Translations under genes and position numbers: made by a program
Shown here: one piece after another, positions 6,994-14,843 of the stretch
Layout of the letters: every line of letters starts with the position of its first letter
How positions within the stretch are numbered: the first letter of the stretch is position 1
Notes under the pieces: generated by a model
What the model saw: the letters and a program-made list of their open reading frames with translations, nothing else
Databases searched by the model: none
What the model was told of the DNA's origin: nothing
Source of the DNA: a virus
DNA length: 42,561 nt
Direction: 5' to 3' (one strand)
Virus record (IMG/VR): IMGVR_UViG_3300019889_000024
Location: 1-42,561 of that record

Positions 6994-7191
6994 ATGAGCC
7001 TAATCTCGCTTGTTATTACCCTGATCGTCGTCGGCGTTCTTCTGTGGCTGGTGAACGCTTATATCCCGATGGACGCGAAGATCAAGCAGATCTTGAACGC
7101 CGTCGTGGTTATCGCGGTGGTCCTGTGGCTGTTGACCGTCTTCCTCGGCCATGGCTGGCTGACTGATATCCGCGTAGGCCCGGTGCGCTGA
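6994..7191 (+). CDS. Thivi_2564-like two-pass membrane protein, 65 aa
   Basis: ATG at 6994, three bases after the tail tube stop. The 65 residues form two hydrophobic helices (about 2-22 and 35-52) joined by a short polar hairpin (NAYIPMDAKIKQILNA). The sequence closely resembles the small Thivi_2564-family membrane proteins of bacteria (MSLISLVITLIVVGVLLWLVN-type start). Finding it between tail tube and tail chaperone genes is odd. It may act as a holin-like protein or be an acquired host gene. Family call from memory. Confidence 0.75.
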   Translation: MSLISLVITLIVVGVLLWLVNAYIPMDAKIKQILNAVVVIAVVLWLLTVFLGHGWLTDIRVGPVR

Positions 7192-7192
7192 C

Positions 7193-7549
7193 TTGCTCAC
7201 CCGCGATCAAATCATGTCCTGCGACGATCTCCAGCGCGAGCTCGTCGACGTCCCCGAGTGGGGCGGTGATGTCTACGTCCGCACGATGACCGGATCCGAG
7301 CGCGATGCCTACGAGATGAGGATGGTGGCCGATCGGGACAAAGGCGGCATCACCGGCATCCATGATATCCGTGCGACCCTCGCTGCGCTGACGGTCTGCG
7401 ATGAGGACGGCGCGCCCCTCTTCTCTCTCACCGACATCGAGGCGCTGGGCCGGAAGTCCTGCGCCGCCCTGGACCGAGTCTGTGAGGTCGCGCAGCGGCT
7501 CAATAGGCTCACCGCCGCGGACATTGTCGAGCTAAAAAAAAGCTCCTAG
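7193..7549 (+). CDS. Tail assembly chaperone (G-type), 118 aa
   Basis: TTG start at 7193 right after the upstream stop; an ATG at residue 8 is an alternative. The 118-residue helical protein (WGGDVYVRTMTGSERDAYEM near residues 22-40) lies between tube and tape-measure genes, where siphophages encode the short form of the tail chaperone that coats the tape measure during assembly. Its last codons contain an A-run (7534-7540) where a -1 shift would fuse it to the downstream frame, as with lambda G and GT. Confidence 0.85.
   Translation: MLTRDQIMSCDDLQRELVDVPEWGGDVYVRTMTGSERDAYEMRMVADRDKGGITGIHDIRATLAALTVCDEDGAPLFSLTDIEALGRKSCAALDRVCEVAQRLNRLTAADIVELKKSS
7534..7540 (+). promoter_or_regulatory. 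-1 frameshift slippery site A AAA AAA
   Basis: Eight consecutive A residues at 7533-7541 region place a perfect X XXY YYZ heptamer (A AAA AAA) in the zero frame, three codons before the stop of the upstream chaperone. Shifting back one base enters the frame that continues to 7899 without a stop. This matches the conserved programmed frameshift of tail chaperone genes. Confidence 0.85.
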
Positions 7550-7899
7550 AACGGCCGGAGCGGCGTCTATGGTTCCGCCTCGCGCTTGCTCTCGGGATGT
7601 CGGTGCGGCAGGCGCAGGCCGAGATCAGCGGCAATGAGTTCGCTTGGTGGCTGGCCTACATGGAACTCGAGCCGTTCGGCGAGGAGCGCGGCGATCTGCG
7701 ATCTGCGATCATCGCCAGTACCATAGCGAACGCGCACCGGAAAAAGGGGGCGCGTCCGTTCAAGCCCGAGGAGTTCATGCCTGACTTCGATGGTTCGAGG
7801 AAGGCTGCGAAGCGGTTGACCGCTAAGAACTGGCGCTCGCAGCGGGCCGGGATGAAGGCGATGCTGCAGGCGATGGGGAACCGAGGCAAAGGCCCCTGA
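7540..7899 (+). CDS. Frameshift-encoded T extension of tail chaperone
   Basis: Reading in the -1 frame from the slippery site gives KLLERPERRLWFRLALALGM followed by the DUF4035-like domain (SVRQAQAEISGNEFAWWLAY, then LEPFGEERGDLRSAIIAS, then KKGARPFKPEEFMPDFDG). This is the usual T-part of tail chaperones in lambda-like phages. Joined to the 116 upstream codons it makes a product of about 235 residues. There is no good start codon with a ribosome-binding site at its own beginning (the first ATG is at 7597), supporting expression only by frameshift. Its stop overlaps the tape measure start. Confidence 0.85.
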   Translation, partial: KLLERPERRLWFRLALALGMSVRQAQAEISGNEFAWWLAYMELEPFGEERGDLRSAIIASTIANAHRKKGARPFKPEEFMPDFDGSRKAAKRLTAKNWRSQRAGMKAMLQAMGNRGKGP

Positions 7900-9305
7900 T
7901 GGCGAACATTTCCAACATTGCGGTCAACATCACCGCCAGGGTCGCGGACCTGAAAAGAGGCCTCGGTCGAGCCGCCGGCTTGATCGGCAGATTCGGGAGC
8001 GGCGTCGCTTCGGCATCCAGGGGGATCGGCATACTCGGCGGCCTGGGTGTGGGAGTCGGGGCGGTTGGACTCGCCACGTTGGCCAAATCGAGCATCGACA
8101 CGCTGGACAGCTTGTCGGAGCTGACGGCGATCACCGGGCTCACCGCCGATCAGTTCCTCGCCTACCGGCACTCCGCGGAGCTTGCCGGCGTCGGTCAGGA
8201 GCAATTTGACAACAGCCTCTTGAAATTCGCAAAGACGGTGGGCGAGGCGAAGATCGGGACAGGGGCGTTCGTCAAGACGGTCGACAAGATCATCCCGGGA
8301 TTCAGCGGGGCCATTGCGGCGACCAAGACCCAGGACCAAGCACTGCGCCTGGTGGCGCAGGCCTATGCGGCCACGGACGACGCCGCGATCCGGGCGCTCA
8401 TCGCGACGGCCGCGTTTGGGCGCACGGGGGCCCGCATGGGCGAGTTCCTGGCCGGCGGGGCGAAGGGGCTCGATGCCGCAACGAAGGCGCTCAAAAAGTT
8501 CGGGATCGCGATCAGCGAAGAGGACACCGCCAACGCCAGCGCGGCGGCGGATGCGATAGACAGCCTGGCTTTCGTTCTCAAAAACAAGCTCCTGGTAACG
8601 GTGGGGAAGCTCACGCCCTTCATTGCCGAGGCGACGAAGAAGCTCCTGGACCTCACCACCTCATCGAACCTCTCCGCGCCTGCGCTCGCGGGGGCCTTTC
8701 GGGCGGGAGTGCTCGGCGCGGCCAAGCTCGCGGATACGTTCAGCCTCCTCAAAGGCCTCGCCTTTGGATTTAAGGGCATCGTCGAAGGAGTGGCGGGAGC
8801 TTTGATCAACATCCCGAACTTGATACAGCGCGGGGCCGTTGGCGTGCTCAACCTTATCCCGGGCGTGAAGATCGATCCCGAGGACTTTGCCCTGAGCCAA
8901 CAGGCGAAGGCGTTTGCCGAAGCCACCGACAAGTCATTCAGCGCTGCGAGCGAGGCCCTGGCCGCCTTCTCGCGCGGGGACGCGGCCCAGGCGACTTCCG
9001 CTTTTTTCGACCAGATCGAGGCCAAGGCGAAGCTGGCAGCCGCCGCGGCGACCGGGGCCGCTGGGGCTCTAGGCGGTGCAAGGGATAAGCTGCAAGAAAA
9101 TGCCGCCGTCGAGCGCGCCACCAAGCTCCAGGCCGCCGATGTCGGGCGAGCCCTCACCATCGACCTCGCCAGGACTGTGATCGGGTCTGGAATGCAGGGC
9201 CCGCGGGTCCAGGAGGTGCGCTCCCCGCAGCTCGAGACGATCGCGCAGCTCCTGCGGAAGGGTTTGCCGGCGCTGGCAGGGGGATCGGTGCCGGTGGCGG
9301 GATGA
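7899..9305 (+). CDS. Tail tape measure protein, 468 aa
   Basis: ATG overlaps the preceding stop (ATGG/TGATGG). The product is a long Ala/Gly-rich helical protein beginning MANISNIAVNITARVADLKRG, with hydrophobic segments near 35-65 and 270-320, and ending in the typical tape-measure tail EVRSPQLETIAQLLRKGL. Tape measure length sets tail length at roughly 0.15 nm per residue, so the tail should be short, about 70 nm. A second, decayed tape-measure C-terminus lies at 13921-14330. Confidence 0.9.
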   Translation: MANISNIAVNITARVADLKRGLGRAAGLIGRFGSGVASASRGIGILGGLGVGVGAVGLATLAKSSIDTLDSLSELTAITGLTADQFLAYRHSAELAGVGQEQFDNSLLKFAKTVGEAKIGTGAFVKTVDKIIPGFSGAIAATKTQDQALRLVAQAYAATDDAAIRALIATAAFGRTGARMGEFLAGGAKGLDAATKALKKFGIAISEEDTANASAAADAIDSLAFVLKNKLLVTVGKLTPFIAEATKKLLDLTTSSNLSAPALAGAFRAGVLGAAKLADTFSLLKGLAFGFKGIVEGVAGALINIPNLIQRGAVGVLNLIPGVKIDPEDFALSQQAKAFAEATDKSFSAASEALAAFSRGDAAQATSAFFDQIEAKAKLAAAAATGAAGALGGARDKLQENAAVERATKLQAADVGRALTIDLARTVIGSGMQGPRVQEVRSPQLETIAQLLRKGLPALAGGSVPVAG

Positions 9306-9379
9306 TGGTCTCGAGTGAGATTGTCCTCCCGTTACCCGCCCACTGCGATTGCGTGCAGCCGGCGATGGGTGCAGCGTGA
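9302..9379 (+). CDS. 25-aa peptide overlapping the tape measure stop
   Basis: ATG at 9302 overlaps the tape measure TGA by the ATGA arrangement used throughout this genome. It encodes MMVSSEIVLPLPAHCDCVQP plus five residues. Nothing is recognised. Support is only the stop-start overlaps on both sides. Confidence 0.4.
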   Translation: MMVSSEIVLPLPAHCDCVQPAMGAA

Positions 9380-9465
9380 GCCGTGGCCCGATCAAACTCT
9401 TTACTCCTCTGCATGTGCGGAGCGTTCGCGATAAGAACGGAGCCATCCGCTCAAATGCGGGATGA
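9376..9465 (+). CDS. 29-aa basic peptide
   Basis: GTG at 9376 overlaps the preceding stop (GTGA) and its own stop overlaps an ATG at 9462. The product, beginning MSRGPIKLFTPLHVRSVRDK and ending in NGAIRSNAG, has a protein-like composition, but no family is recognised. Confidence 0.45.
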   Translation: MSRGPIKLFTPLHVRSVRDKNGAIRSNAG

Positions 9466-9638
9466 TGAATAGCGATCGCCGGTCGAGAGTCGTGAGACAA
9501 CCGGCCATAACCGGCATACCGGCGGTCGCTCCCCAGACTGGGGTAATTGGGGTACTTGCTCAATTTCACCCCCATTACCCCAGTTTACTTCGGCGCCGGA
9601 CTGAGGTATGGCCCGCCTCGAGCGCATCGACGTCGTAG
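9462..9638 (+). CDS. Possible 58-aa peptide over a hairpin region
   Basis: ATG at 9462 overlaps the previous stop and opens 58 codons. The second half crosses a long inverted repeat (9537-9584) and the start of the next gene, and reads as low-quality Pro/Arg sequence. It may be spurious; the overlap chain is the only argument in favour. Confidence 0.25.
   Translation: MMNSDRRSRVVRQPAITGIPAVAPQTGVIGVLAQFHPHYPSLLRRRTEVWPASSASTS
9537..9584. other. Long hairpin between tape measure and tail-tip genes
   Basis: ACTGGGGTAAT (9537-9547) pairs with ATTACCCCAGT (9574-9584), and the adjacent GGGG pairs with CCCC, around a loop of roughly 17 bases. It lies 23 bases before the ATG at 9608. There is no T-run behind it, so an attenuator, RNA-processing site or translation control element is as likely as a terminator. 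Confidence 0.6.
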
Positions 9639-10405
9639 AGGGAGGCGCCCTCAACGAGACCCAGGACGGCTATGAGGTCGTTCGCGTGGCCTGGGTGGAA
9701 GAGCTCTCCGGCCGCGCCGACGAGCGCCTGTACAACGCGGTGCGCGCCGCAGGCGTGCCACGGTACGGGGACCCGCACCCCAGCATCCCACACCTGCGCG
9801 TCGTGCAGCGCAGTGCTGCCTTCGAGGGGGGCAACGACCGCGTTGTCGTGACACTCACCTATCGGGTCCCGCAGGCGAATGAGGCCCCTCCTTCCGATCC
9901 GACCGGGAACACCCAGCCCGGCATCGTGCGCGTGGGGAGCACCATCCAGGGTGCGATCACCCAGAAGGACGTCTATGGGGAGGCGATCATGGTCCGACAT
10001 GTCTTCCCGGACGATCACGAGGAGTTCCCCGGCCGGGATATCACCCAGGGCGCCGATGTCGAGCTGAGCATCCCGCAACTCGTGCTCACCGAGACCCGTA
10101 GGGAAAGCGCCACTCCGGCGAACACCGCGCGTGCCTACGTCGGCAAGGTCAACCAGTTCGCATGCTTCGGGGGCGCCGCGCGGACCTGGCTCTGCACGCG
10201 CATCGAGGGGACGACGAACGATCGCGGGGCGAGCTACGAGGTCACCTACGAGTTCCAGTACAACGAACAGACCTGGGATGCCGTGGTTGTTTTCCGGGAC
10301 CCGAATACTCAGCGGCCGGTCGATGAGCCGGTGGACGGGGAGGGCATCAAGACCGTGCAGGTGTACTCGGTGGCGAATTTCGCGGCGCTGGGGTTGTCGC
10401 TGTGA
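9608..10405 (+). CDS. Tail-tip region protein, 265 aa, unassigned
   Basis: Begins MARLERIDVVEGGALNETQD. The 265-residue protein looks mainly beta with regular domains (DRVVVTLTYRVPQ, IVRVGSTIQGAITQKDVYGE, GASYEVTYEFQYNEQTWDAV). No family is recognised. Position right after the tape measure, where lambda has M and L, suggests a distal tail or baseplate hub component. No lambda-type J, K or I homologue is present in the window, so this and the following genes probably build an alternative tip. It overlaps the next gene by GTGA. Confidence 0.75.
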   Translation: MARLERIDVVEGGALNETQDGYEVVRVAWVEELSGRADERLYNAVRAAGVPRYGDPHPSIPHLRVVQRSAAFEGGNDRVVVTLTYRVPQANEAPPSDPTGNTQPGIVRVGSTIQGAITQKDVYGEAIMVRHVFPDDHEEFPGRDITQGADVELSIPQLVLTETRRESATPANTARAYVGKVNQFACFGGAARTWLCTRIEGTTNDRGASYEVTYEFQYNEQTWDAVVVFRDPNTQRPVDEPVDGEGIKTVQVYSVANFAALGLSL

Positions 10406-10590
10406 CAGACGAAGCCGCGGAGCTCGCCATCCGCGTGGTAGATAGGTGGTTCCCAGGTGAGGACGCCTACCACTATGCCGAGGAGCGAGATGACTTGATT
10501 CGCATAATTGTGGAAGAGCTGCGGGTCGGCGGATGGCAGAAGCGCGGAGTCCCGGAAGGCGTGGACATGGCTGGGGCCACCTTCAGTTGA
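10402..10590 (+). CDS. 62-aa acidic protein, unknown
   Basis: GTG at 10402 overlaps the upstream stop (GTGA). The product is 62 residues, mostly helical and acidic (YAEERDDLIRIIVEELRVGG). No recognised domain. Its stop overlaps a TTG start for the next gene, so the three genes are translationally coupled. Confidence 0.6.
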   Translation: MTDEAAELAIRVVDRWFPGEDAYHYAEERDDLIRIIVEELRVGGWQKRGVPEGVDMAGATFS

Positions 10591-11102
10591 GCGGCCTTCA
10601 ACCCCTCCGCTGGAAGCGCGGCGACAAAGTGCTCGCCAGCAGGCTCAACGAGCCGGTCGACCGGCTCATCGCGCTATCGGGCGGGGTGGGGCTCCCAGCC
10701 GCCAAGCCAGGGCAGAGGGGCGGGGTGACGTTTCAGCAGTTCGCCGTCCACGAGGTCGAGGGCGATTATTTGATTTGCCATTCGATCACGTTGGACGTGA
10801 ACGGGGAGATGGCCGAGGGGACGGTGGAGATCAAGATCGCGAAGCCCTACTTGCTCAGGACCTCGATCACGGAGCGCGAGACGACCGATGGCGTCGTCAC
10901 TTACATTTACGCGTCTCACACGGAGCGAACGGCGACGTTGGATGCAATATCGGAGACGCAGAAGATCACCCCGGACTATGCTGATGGCGATGTGATCTTG
11001 GCCGTGCGCGGGATCGTTGGTGGCACGCTCGTAAGAGATGACGATGACGTTCCGGTCCAGTGGATGGACCTCACGCCGCGGGCGTGGGCTAAGGTTACGT
11101 GA
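10587..11102 (+). CDS. Tail-region protein, 171 aa, unassigned
   Basis: The TTG at 10587 is chosen as the start because it overlaps the preceding stop (TTGA) and directly precedes a natural N-terminus (SGLQPLRWKRGDKVLASRLN). The longer upstream extension from 10533 reads as out-of-frame sequence. The body is beta-rich (VTFQQFAVHEVEGDYLICHS, VVTYIYASHTERTATLDAIS). The motif W-K-x-G-D-K near the start followed by a beta domain is common in small phage tail-tip proteins, but no family is assigned. Confidence 0.7.
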   Translation: MSGLQPLRWKRGDKVLASRLNEPVDRLIALSGGVGLPAAKPGQRGGVTFQQFAVHEVEGDYLICHSITLDVNGEMAEGTVEIKIAKPYLLRTSITERETTDGVVTYIYASHTERTATLDAISETQKITPDYADGDVILAVRGIVGGTLVRDDDDVPVQWMDLTPRAWAKVT

Positions 11103-12665
11103 ATGGATGATCACGGCAGGTCTGCGGTCGGGGAGTTTCTGAGATCGGCAATCGGAGATTACAGGAAAGCGGTCGCTCCTACTCAAGAACGCATAGGCAA
11201 CGAGCTCTTCCAATCCTACATTATTGGACCGGTTGACACTGGGACGGCGCTCGCGTTTGCCATTCAAACCAATGCGAATCTGACCGGCAGCCCAGACATT
11301 GAGGTCGTGGGCATGATGCTCGTGGCCTACGACTTTTCTGAGGTAATAGCGTTGCATGTAATTGAGGGCGCCGTCCTTGAGGACGGGATCACACAGTTAG
11401 AAATGGTCGGCGACTCGGTGCGGATGACGTCAACCGACGAGGTTAGCGAGATCGGCTTTACTCTCGATGTCCCTTCCGCCGGAGACGCTTCGATAATCTC
11501 CAGCGACAGGGGGGTCATTTCCGCACTATATGAGCATGGCGGGGGTTGGACTGCAGTATTCCTCTTTACGAGTAGCGGTCCCGGAGTTGGCGCGTTTGAC
11601 TCGGCCGGTGTTTACAGCGATATGTACGTGTTTTACAAGACAAGCCTTGCAGATATGGTGGCGAGCAGGGTTCCATTCTACGACGGGGCGTCGGTATTCA
11701 TGGGGTTCAGCAGATCCACGTCGAGAGGGATTATCAAAATAGACGCTTCGGATCCAGCCAACGCTGAAGCGGTAACCTTCAGCGCGGCCGGGACATTGGG
11801 AGCCGTGACACTGGTTGGCGGCAGCAGTTCTATAGTGGCTGGCCTCATTGCCAGGGGCACAAACTCCCCGATCTTGTTTGGGCTGAATACGGACTTAACG
11901 GTGGCGTGGGCGAAGTCTACAAAAAAGCAGGAATCGACTGTAACTATCGTGGTGAACGATACCGGGTCCACCTATCGAATCACCATCGGCGGCACGCAGT
12001 TCGCGCAGGTGACCGGGGATGCCGGCGGGGCAGCGGCAACCGCAACCGCCTTGAAGAATGCATGCGCAGCATCGGTCCAGAGTCAATTCACGGCGCGCAC
12101 ATTCACGGTATCAGGAGATACTGTTACGGTGCAGGCAAACTTCCCCGGGATCCTATATACATTCTCCTCGACCGTTACCGGTGGCACAGGGACAGTGAGC
12201 ACAACGAATAATCGGCACGCAATGCCAGCGACACTTGTGCCGACGACGGCGCAGCTCGCGGACCCGGAAGGTCACTTGGCTATCCCATGCGGCCCGTATG
12301 GCGTCTTCGTGATCGACATAGATGACGGCGCCCTTATCTCGGCCGCGATTGTGGAAAACCCCGCAACGGTGCAGTTTTTATCGAAAGGCGCAACCATCAT
12401 CGATGGGGTAACCTACCTGTCGGCCCAAACCGAGTTCCCGGAATCTTTTGGATCCTCTGGAGATCAAGACTGGCAGATATTCAGGTTTGACGAGCCTCCC
12501 GACAACAGGACCGTGCTTTTTGAGGATGTGGCGCTGACAGTGACCTCTTATTCCACCGTCACGGAAGAACCTGAGCCGGCGGGATTCGACCTCGACGTAG
12601 TAACGAATCCGGTGGCATCACCGCTTGACACATTCGAGACTCTCGAAACGGAGTACGTGTACTGA
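11103..12665 (+). CDS. Fibre-like tail protein with beta module, 520 aa
   Basis: Starts with ATG at 11103 directly after the upstream stop. The N-terminal 45 residues are helical (RSAVGEFLRSAIGDYRKAVA) and may anchor to the tail. The middle is a repetitive beta-strand region like a propeller or fibre shaft. Residues about 282-370 form a module (STYRITIGGTQFAQVTGDAG, TATALKNACAASVQSQF, TFTVSGDTVTVQANFPG) that recurs near the start of the next protein. Base composition is slightly more AT-rich than in the neighbours, fitting an exchangeable receptor-binding region. Confidence 0.75.
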   Translation: MDDHGRSAVGEFLRSAIGDYRKAVAPTQERIGNELFQSYIIGPVDTGTALAFAIQTNANLTGSPDIEVVGMMLVAYDFSEVIALHVIEGAVLEDGITQLEMVGDSVRMTSTDEVSEIGFTLDVPSAGDASIISSDRGVISALYEHGGGWTAVFLFTSSGPGVGAFDSAGVYSDMYVFYKTSLADMVASRVPFYDGASVFMGFSRSTSRGIIKIDASDPANAEAVTFSAAGTLGAVTLVGGSSSIVAGLIARGTNSPILFGLNTDLTVAWAKSTKKQESTVTIVVNDTGSTYRITIGGTQFAQVTGDAGGAAATATALKNACAASVQSQFTARTFTVSGDTVTVQANFPGILYTFSSTVTGGTGTVSTTNNRHAMPATLVPTTAQLADPEGHLAIPCGPYGVFVIDIDDGALISAAIVENPATVQFLSKGATIIDGVTYLSAQTEFPESFGSSGDQDWQIFRFDEPPDNRTVLFEDVALTVTSYSTVTEEPEPAGFDLDVVTNPVASPLDTFETLETEYVY

Positions 12666-13924
12666 TGACAACGAAACGATGGCTCGGAACCGCGCCCGCG
12701 GTGGCGCAAGTATCCACGGCGGTGATCACTGGCTACGACGTGGGGACTACCTACACGGTAACGATCGGGGGCGTCGCGGTTTCGGTACTGGGGACGGGCG
12801 GCACCGCGGCGACGACCGCGACGGCGCTGCGCGCCGCGCTGAACGCATCGACGCACCCCTACTTTTCCGCGATCACGTGGTCCGGCTCGAGCGCGGACAT
12901 CACGGGCACGGCAGATACCGCGGGCGTCCCTTTCGTCGCCACGTCAAGCGTGGCCGGTGGAGCCGGCACCTTCGGAGCGTTCTCGACCACCACCGCGAAC
13001 GCGGGCCCGAGCGACTGGAGCACCGCGGCGAATTGGTCGGGCGGCGTGGCGCCGGTGAGCACCGACGATATCATCATCGAAGGGAACGACCGGAACATCA
13101 TGTGGGGACTCGACCAGAGCGCGGTCGATCTCACGAGCCTCAAGATATTGCAGTCCTACACCGGCAAGATAGGGATGAACACCGAGCAGTTCGCCACGTC
13201 CGCGGATGGCGAGACGGCCAACACCGCCAAGACCGAGTACCGCCAGTCGTACCTCAAGATCGGGTGGGACCGCGCGGACATCGGCCAATCCTATGGGCCG
13301 AGCGCGGCCAGCGGGTCGCAGCGCATCAAGCTCAACAATGACAAGGCCGGTGCCGGGATCACGATCATCCACGGCAGCGCCTCGGCCGGATCGGACACGA
13401 ACCTGCCGGCGATCAGGCTGCTCTTTTCCCACGCCTCTCACGATCTCTACGTGCGATCGGCGCCGGGCGGGGTGGGTGTCGCGTGCGAGAACGCGAGCGA
13501 GACCAGCACCATGGGGCGGCTCTCCTGCAGCGACACGAGCAGTGGGAGCCGGGTGTCGACCGGGCCGGGCGTCACGCTGGCGTCATGGGACCAGCTCGGG
13601 GGGGCGAACGTGCTACAGGCGGCGGCCACCATCACGTCGGTCGATGTCGATGGCGGCACCCTCCAGCTCGAGGGCGACTACACGGTCACGACCCTTACCC
13701 AGACCGCTGGCACGGTGACGGATAATCACCGCAAGGCGAGCGGGAACGCAATCACCACGCTCAACGTCCAGGGCGGGACCTACAATGCCAAGGGCAACAA
13801 TGAGGCGAGGACCGTGGCCACGCTGAACCTTTCGGTCGGGGCCATTCTGGCGGCGGATGGGGGGGTGATGACGTTCACGGCGCGGAACTTCCCGGGGGGG
13901 CCTTACACGCTGGCGGTTACGTGA
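12665..13924 (+). CDS. Fibre/adhesin-like tail protein, beta-helix type, 419 aa
   Basis: ATG overlaps the upstream stop by one base. Residues about 15-100 repeat the TYTVTIGG...TATALRAALNAS module also seen in the preceding protein. After a WSTAANWSGGVAPVSTDDII motif the sequence becomes a long run of short beta turns with Gly, Asn and Thr (VDVDGGTLQLEGDYTVTTLT, LNVQGGTYNAKGNN), as in right-handed beta-helix spikes. I infer a surface-binding fibre or spike. No enzymatic residues can be assigned. Confidence 0.75.
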   Translation: MTTKRWLGTAPAVAQVSTAVITGYDVGTTYTVTIGGVAVSVLGTGGTAATTATALRAALNASTHPYFSAITWSGSSADITGTADTAGVPFVATSSVAGGAGTFGAFSTTTANAGPSDWSTAANWSGGVAPVSTDDIIIEGNDRNIMWGLDQSAVDLTSLKILQSYTGKIGMNTEQFATSADGETANTAKTEYRQSYLKIGWDRADIGQSYGPSAASGSQRIKLNNDKAGAGITIIHGSASAGSDTNLPAIRLLFSHASHDLYVRSAPGGVGVACENASETSTMGRLSCSDTSSGSRVSTGPGVTLASWDQLGGANVLQAAATITSVDVDGGTLQLEGDYTVTTLTQTAGTVTDNHRKASGNAITTLNVQGGTYNAKGNNEARTVATLNLSVGAILAADGGVMTFTARNFPGGPYTLAVT

Positions 13925-14330
13925 TCCTGGGGGGCTCGATCGCTTCGGTAGCCTCTTCAAGACGACGAAGAAGGGTACCGGCGGCGGGGGATTCCTAGAC
14001 AGTCCTGGGAAGCCATGTTCCACCAGGGCGGGATCGCCGGTCTTCCTGGCCCCGGCCGGGCGGGTCCCTGCCCTGGCCTTCGCCGGCGCCCCGCGGCTCC
14101 ATGACGGCGGGACGCTGGGCATCCGTTCGAACGAGGTCCCGGCCATCCTGCAGCGCGGCGAGGAGGTCCTAACCCGGGGCGATCCGCGCCATCGGGCGAA
14201 TCAAGGCGGCGAGGTCAAGGTGATCATGAACATCACGACCCCGGACGTGCAGGGCTTCCGGCGGTCGGCGGGCGAGATCGCGGTCCAGGCCTCCACGGCG
14301 ATCGGGCGGGCGGCGAGGAATCGGCCGTGA
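13921..14330 (+). pseudogene. Decayed tape-measure C-terminal fragment
   Basis: Two frames carry pieces of the usual tape-measure C-terminus. MFHQGGIAGLPGPGRAG starts at 14014 in one frame. After a shift the sequence VFLAPAGRVPALAFAGAPRL continues into HDGGTLGIRSNEVPAILQRG, then EEVLTRGDPRH and VIMNITTPDVQGFRRSAGEI, ending at the stop 14328-14330. These motifs (GGIAG, LHDGG..IRxxEVPAILxRGEEVLT) are hallmarks of tape-measure ends. The intact tape measure at 7899 ends differently, so this is an orphan remnant. The last 70 codons could still be translated from an internal start. Confidence 0.7.
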
Positions 14331-14548
14331 GTGCGAATACTCTGGATGAGGATGCGGAACGCTTGGATAACGCACGGCGCGTACAAATTGAGATGGCTGC
14401 GGCGGGCTGCGTCAGTGGAACCTTAGCGCAGTGGCCGCTCTTGCGCTCGGCGCTGAAGGCGCGCGGGCACGACCTTCCACTCATGACCCCCGCCTCCGAG
14501 TTGAAGCGGGTTTGTCGGGATCTCGCTCAGGGGGAAGTGACGCGGTGA
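14327..14548 (+). CDS. 73-aa helical protein, unknown
   Basis: GTG at 14327 overlaps the stop of the tape-measure remnant (GTGA). The 73 residues (MSANTLDEDAERLDNARRVQ..., ending LKRVCRDLAQGEVTR) look soluble and helical. No family recognised. The overlap shows that the remnant stop is still used as a coupling point. Confidence 0.55.
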   Translation: MSANTLDEDAERLDNARRVQIEMAAAGCVSGTLAQWPLLRSALKARGHDLPLMTPASELKRVCRDLAQGEVTR

Positions 14549-14586
14549 GCACCGATTTCGAGGAGGTGCGCCTTGGAGAATGCTAA
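14545..14586 (+). CDS. 13-aa coupling peptide
   Basis: GTG at 14545 overlaps the preceding stop and encodes MSTDFEEVRLGEC. It contains GGAGGTGCG, which can serve as a ribosome-binding site for ATGs just downstream. It probably matters for translational coupling rather than for its product. Confidence 0.25.
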   Translation: MSTDFEEVRLGEC

Positions 14587-14610
14587 TATGTATGCCATAG
14601 GACTGTCGCT

Positions 14611-14811
14611 GTGAGCCTCGAGCCTGCGTGTTTGGCAATGATCCAGAATGCCTCGGCGGCCAATGTCGTGGTTATCCATATGCACTGTCCATTCGGGCAT
14701 GAGCACCCACAACCATTCGTTTGGGGAGATAAGCAACTGTGTGGTCGTTGCTGGCACGTGGAGGGCATCAAAACCGTGATGGTGCCTTGCACGTTGGATG
14801 TTTGCGAATGA
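14611..14811 (+). CDS. Small Cys/His-rich protein, possible zinc ribbon, 66 aa
   Basis: GTG at 14611 overlaps the stop of an 8-codon leader ORF (14588-14614). The 66 residues contain MHCPFGHEHPQP and LCGRCWHVEG, then VPCTLDVCE. This gives two CxxH/CxxC-like knuckles that could bind zinc. No known family is recognised. It is the last gene of the rightward tail block before the leftward genes begin. Confidence 0.5.
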   Translation: MSLEPACLAMIQNASAANVVVIHMHCPFGHEHPQPFVWGDKQLCGRCWHVEGIKTVMVPCTLDVCE

Positions 14812-14815
14812 CTGA

Positions 14816-14842
14816 CGCCCGGAGCCCCGCAGGGGTGGGGCG
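14816..14842. terminator. Possible hairpin between convergent genes
   Basis: CGCCC and CCCC on the left pair with GGGG and GGGCG on the right around a short loop. It lies exactly between the end of the rightward block (14811) and the end of a leftward gene (14844). There is no clear T-run on either side, so termination is only a suggestion. Confidence 0.25.
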
Positions 14843-14843
14843 C

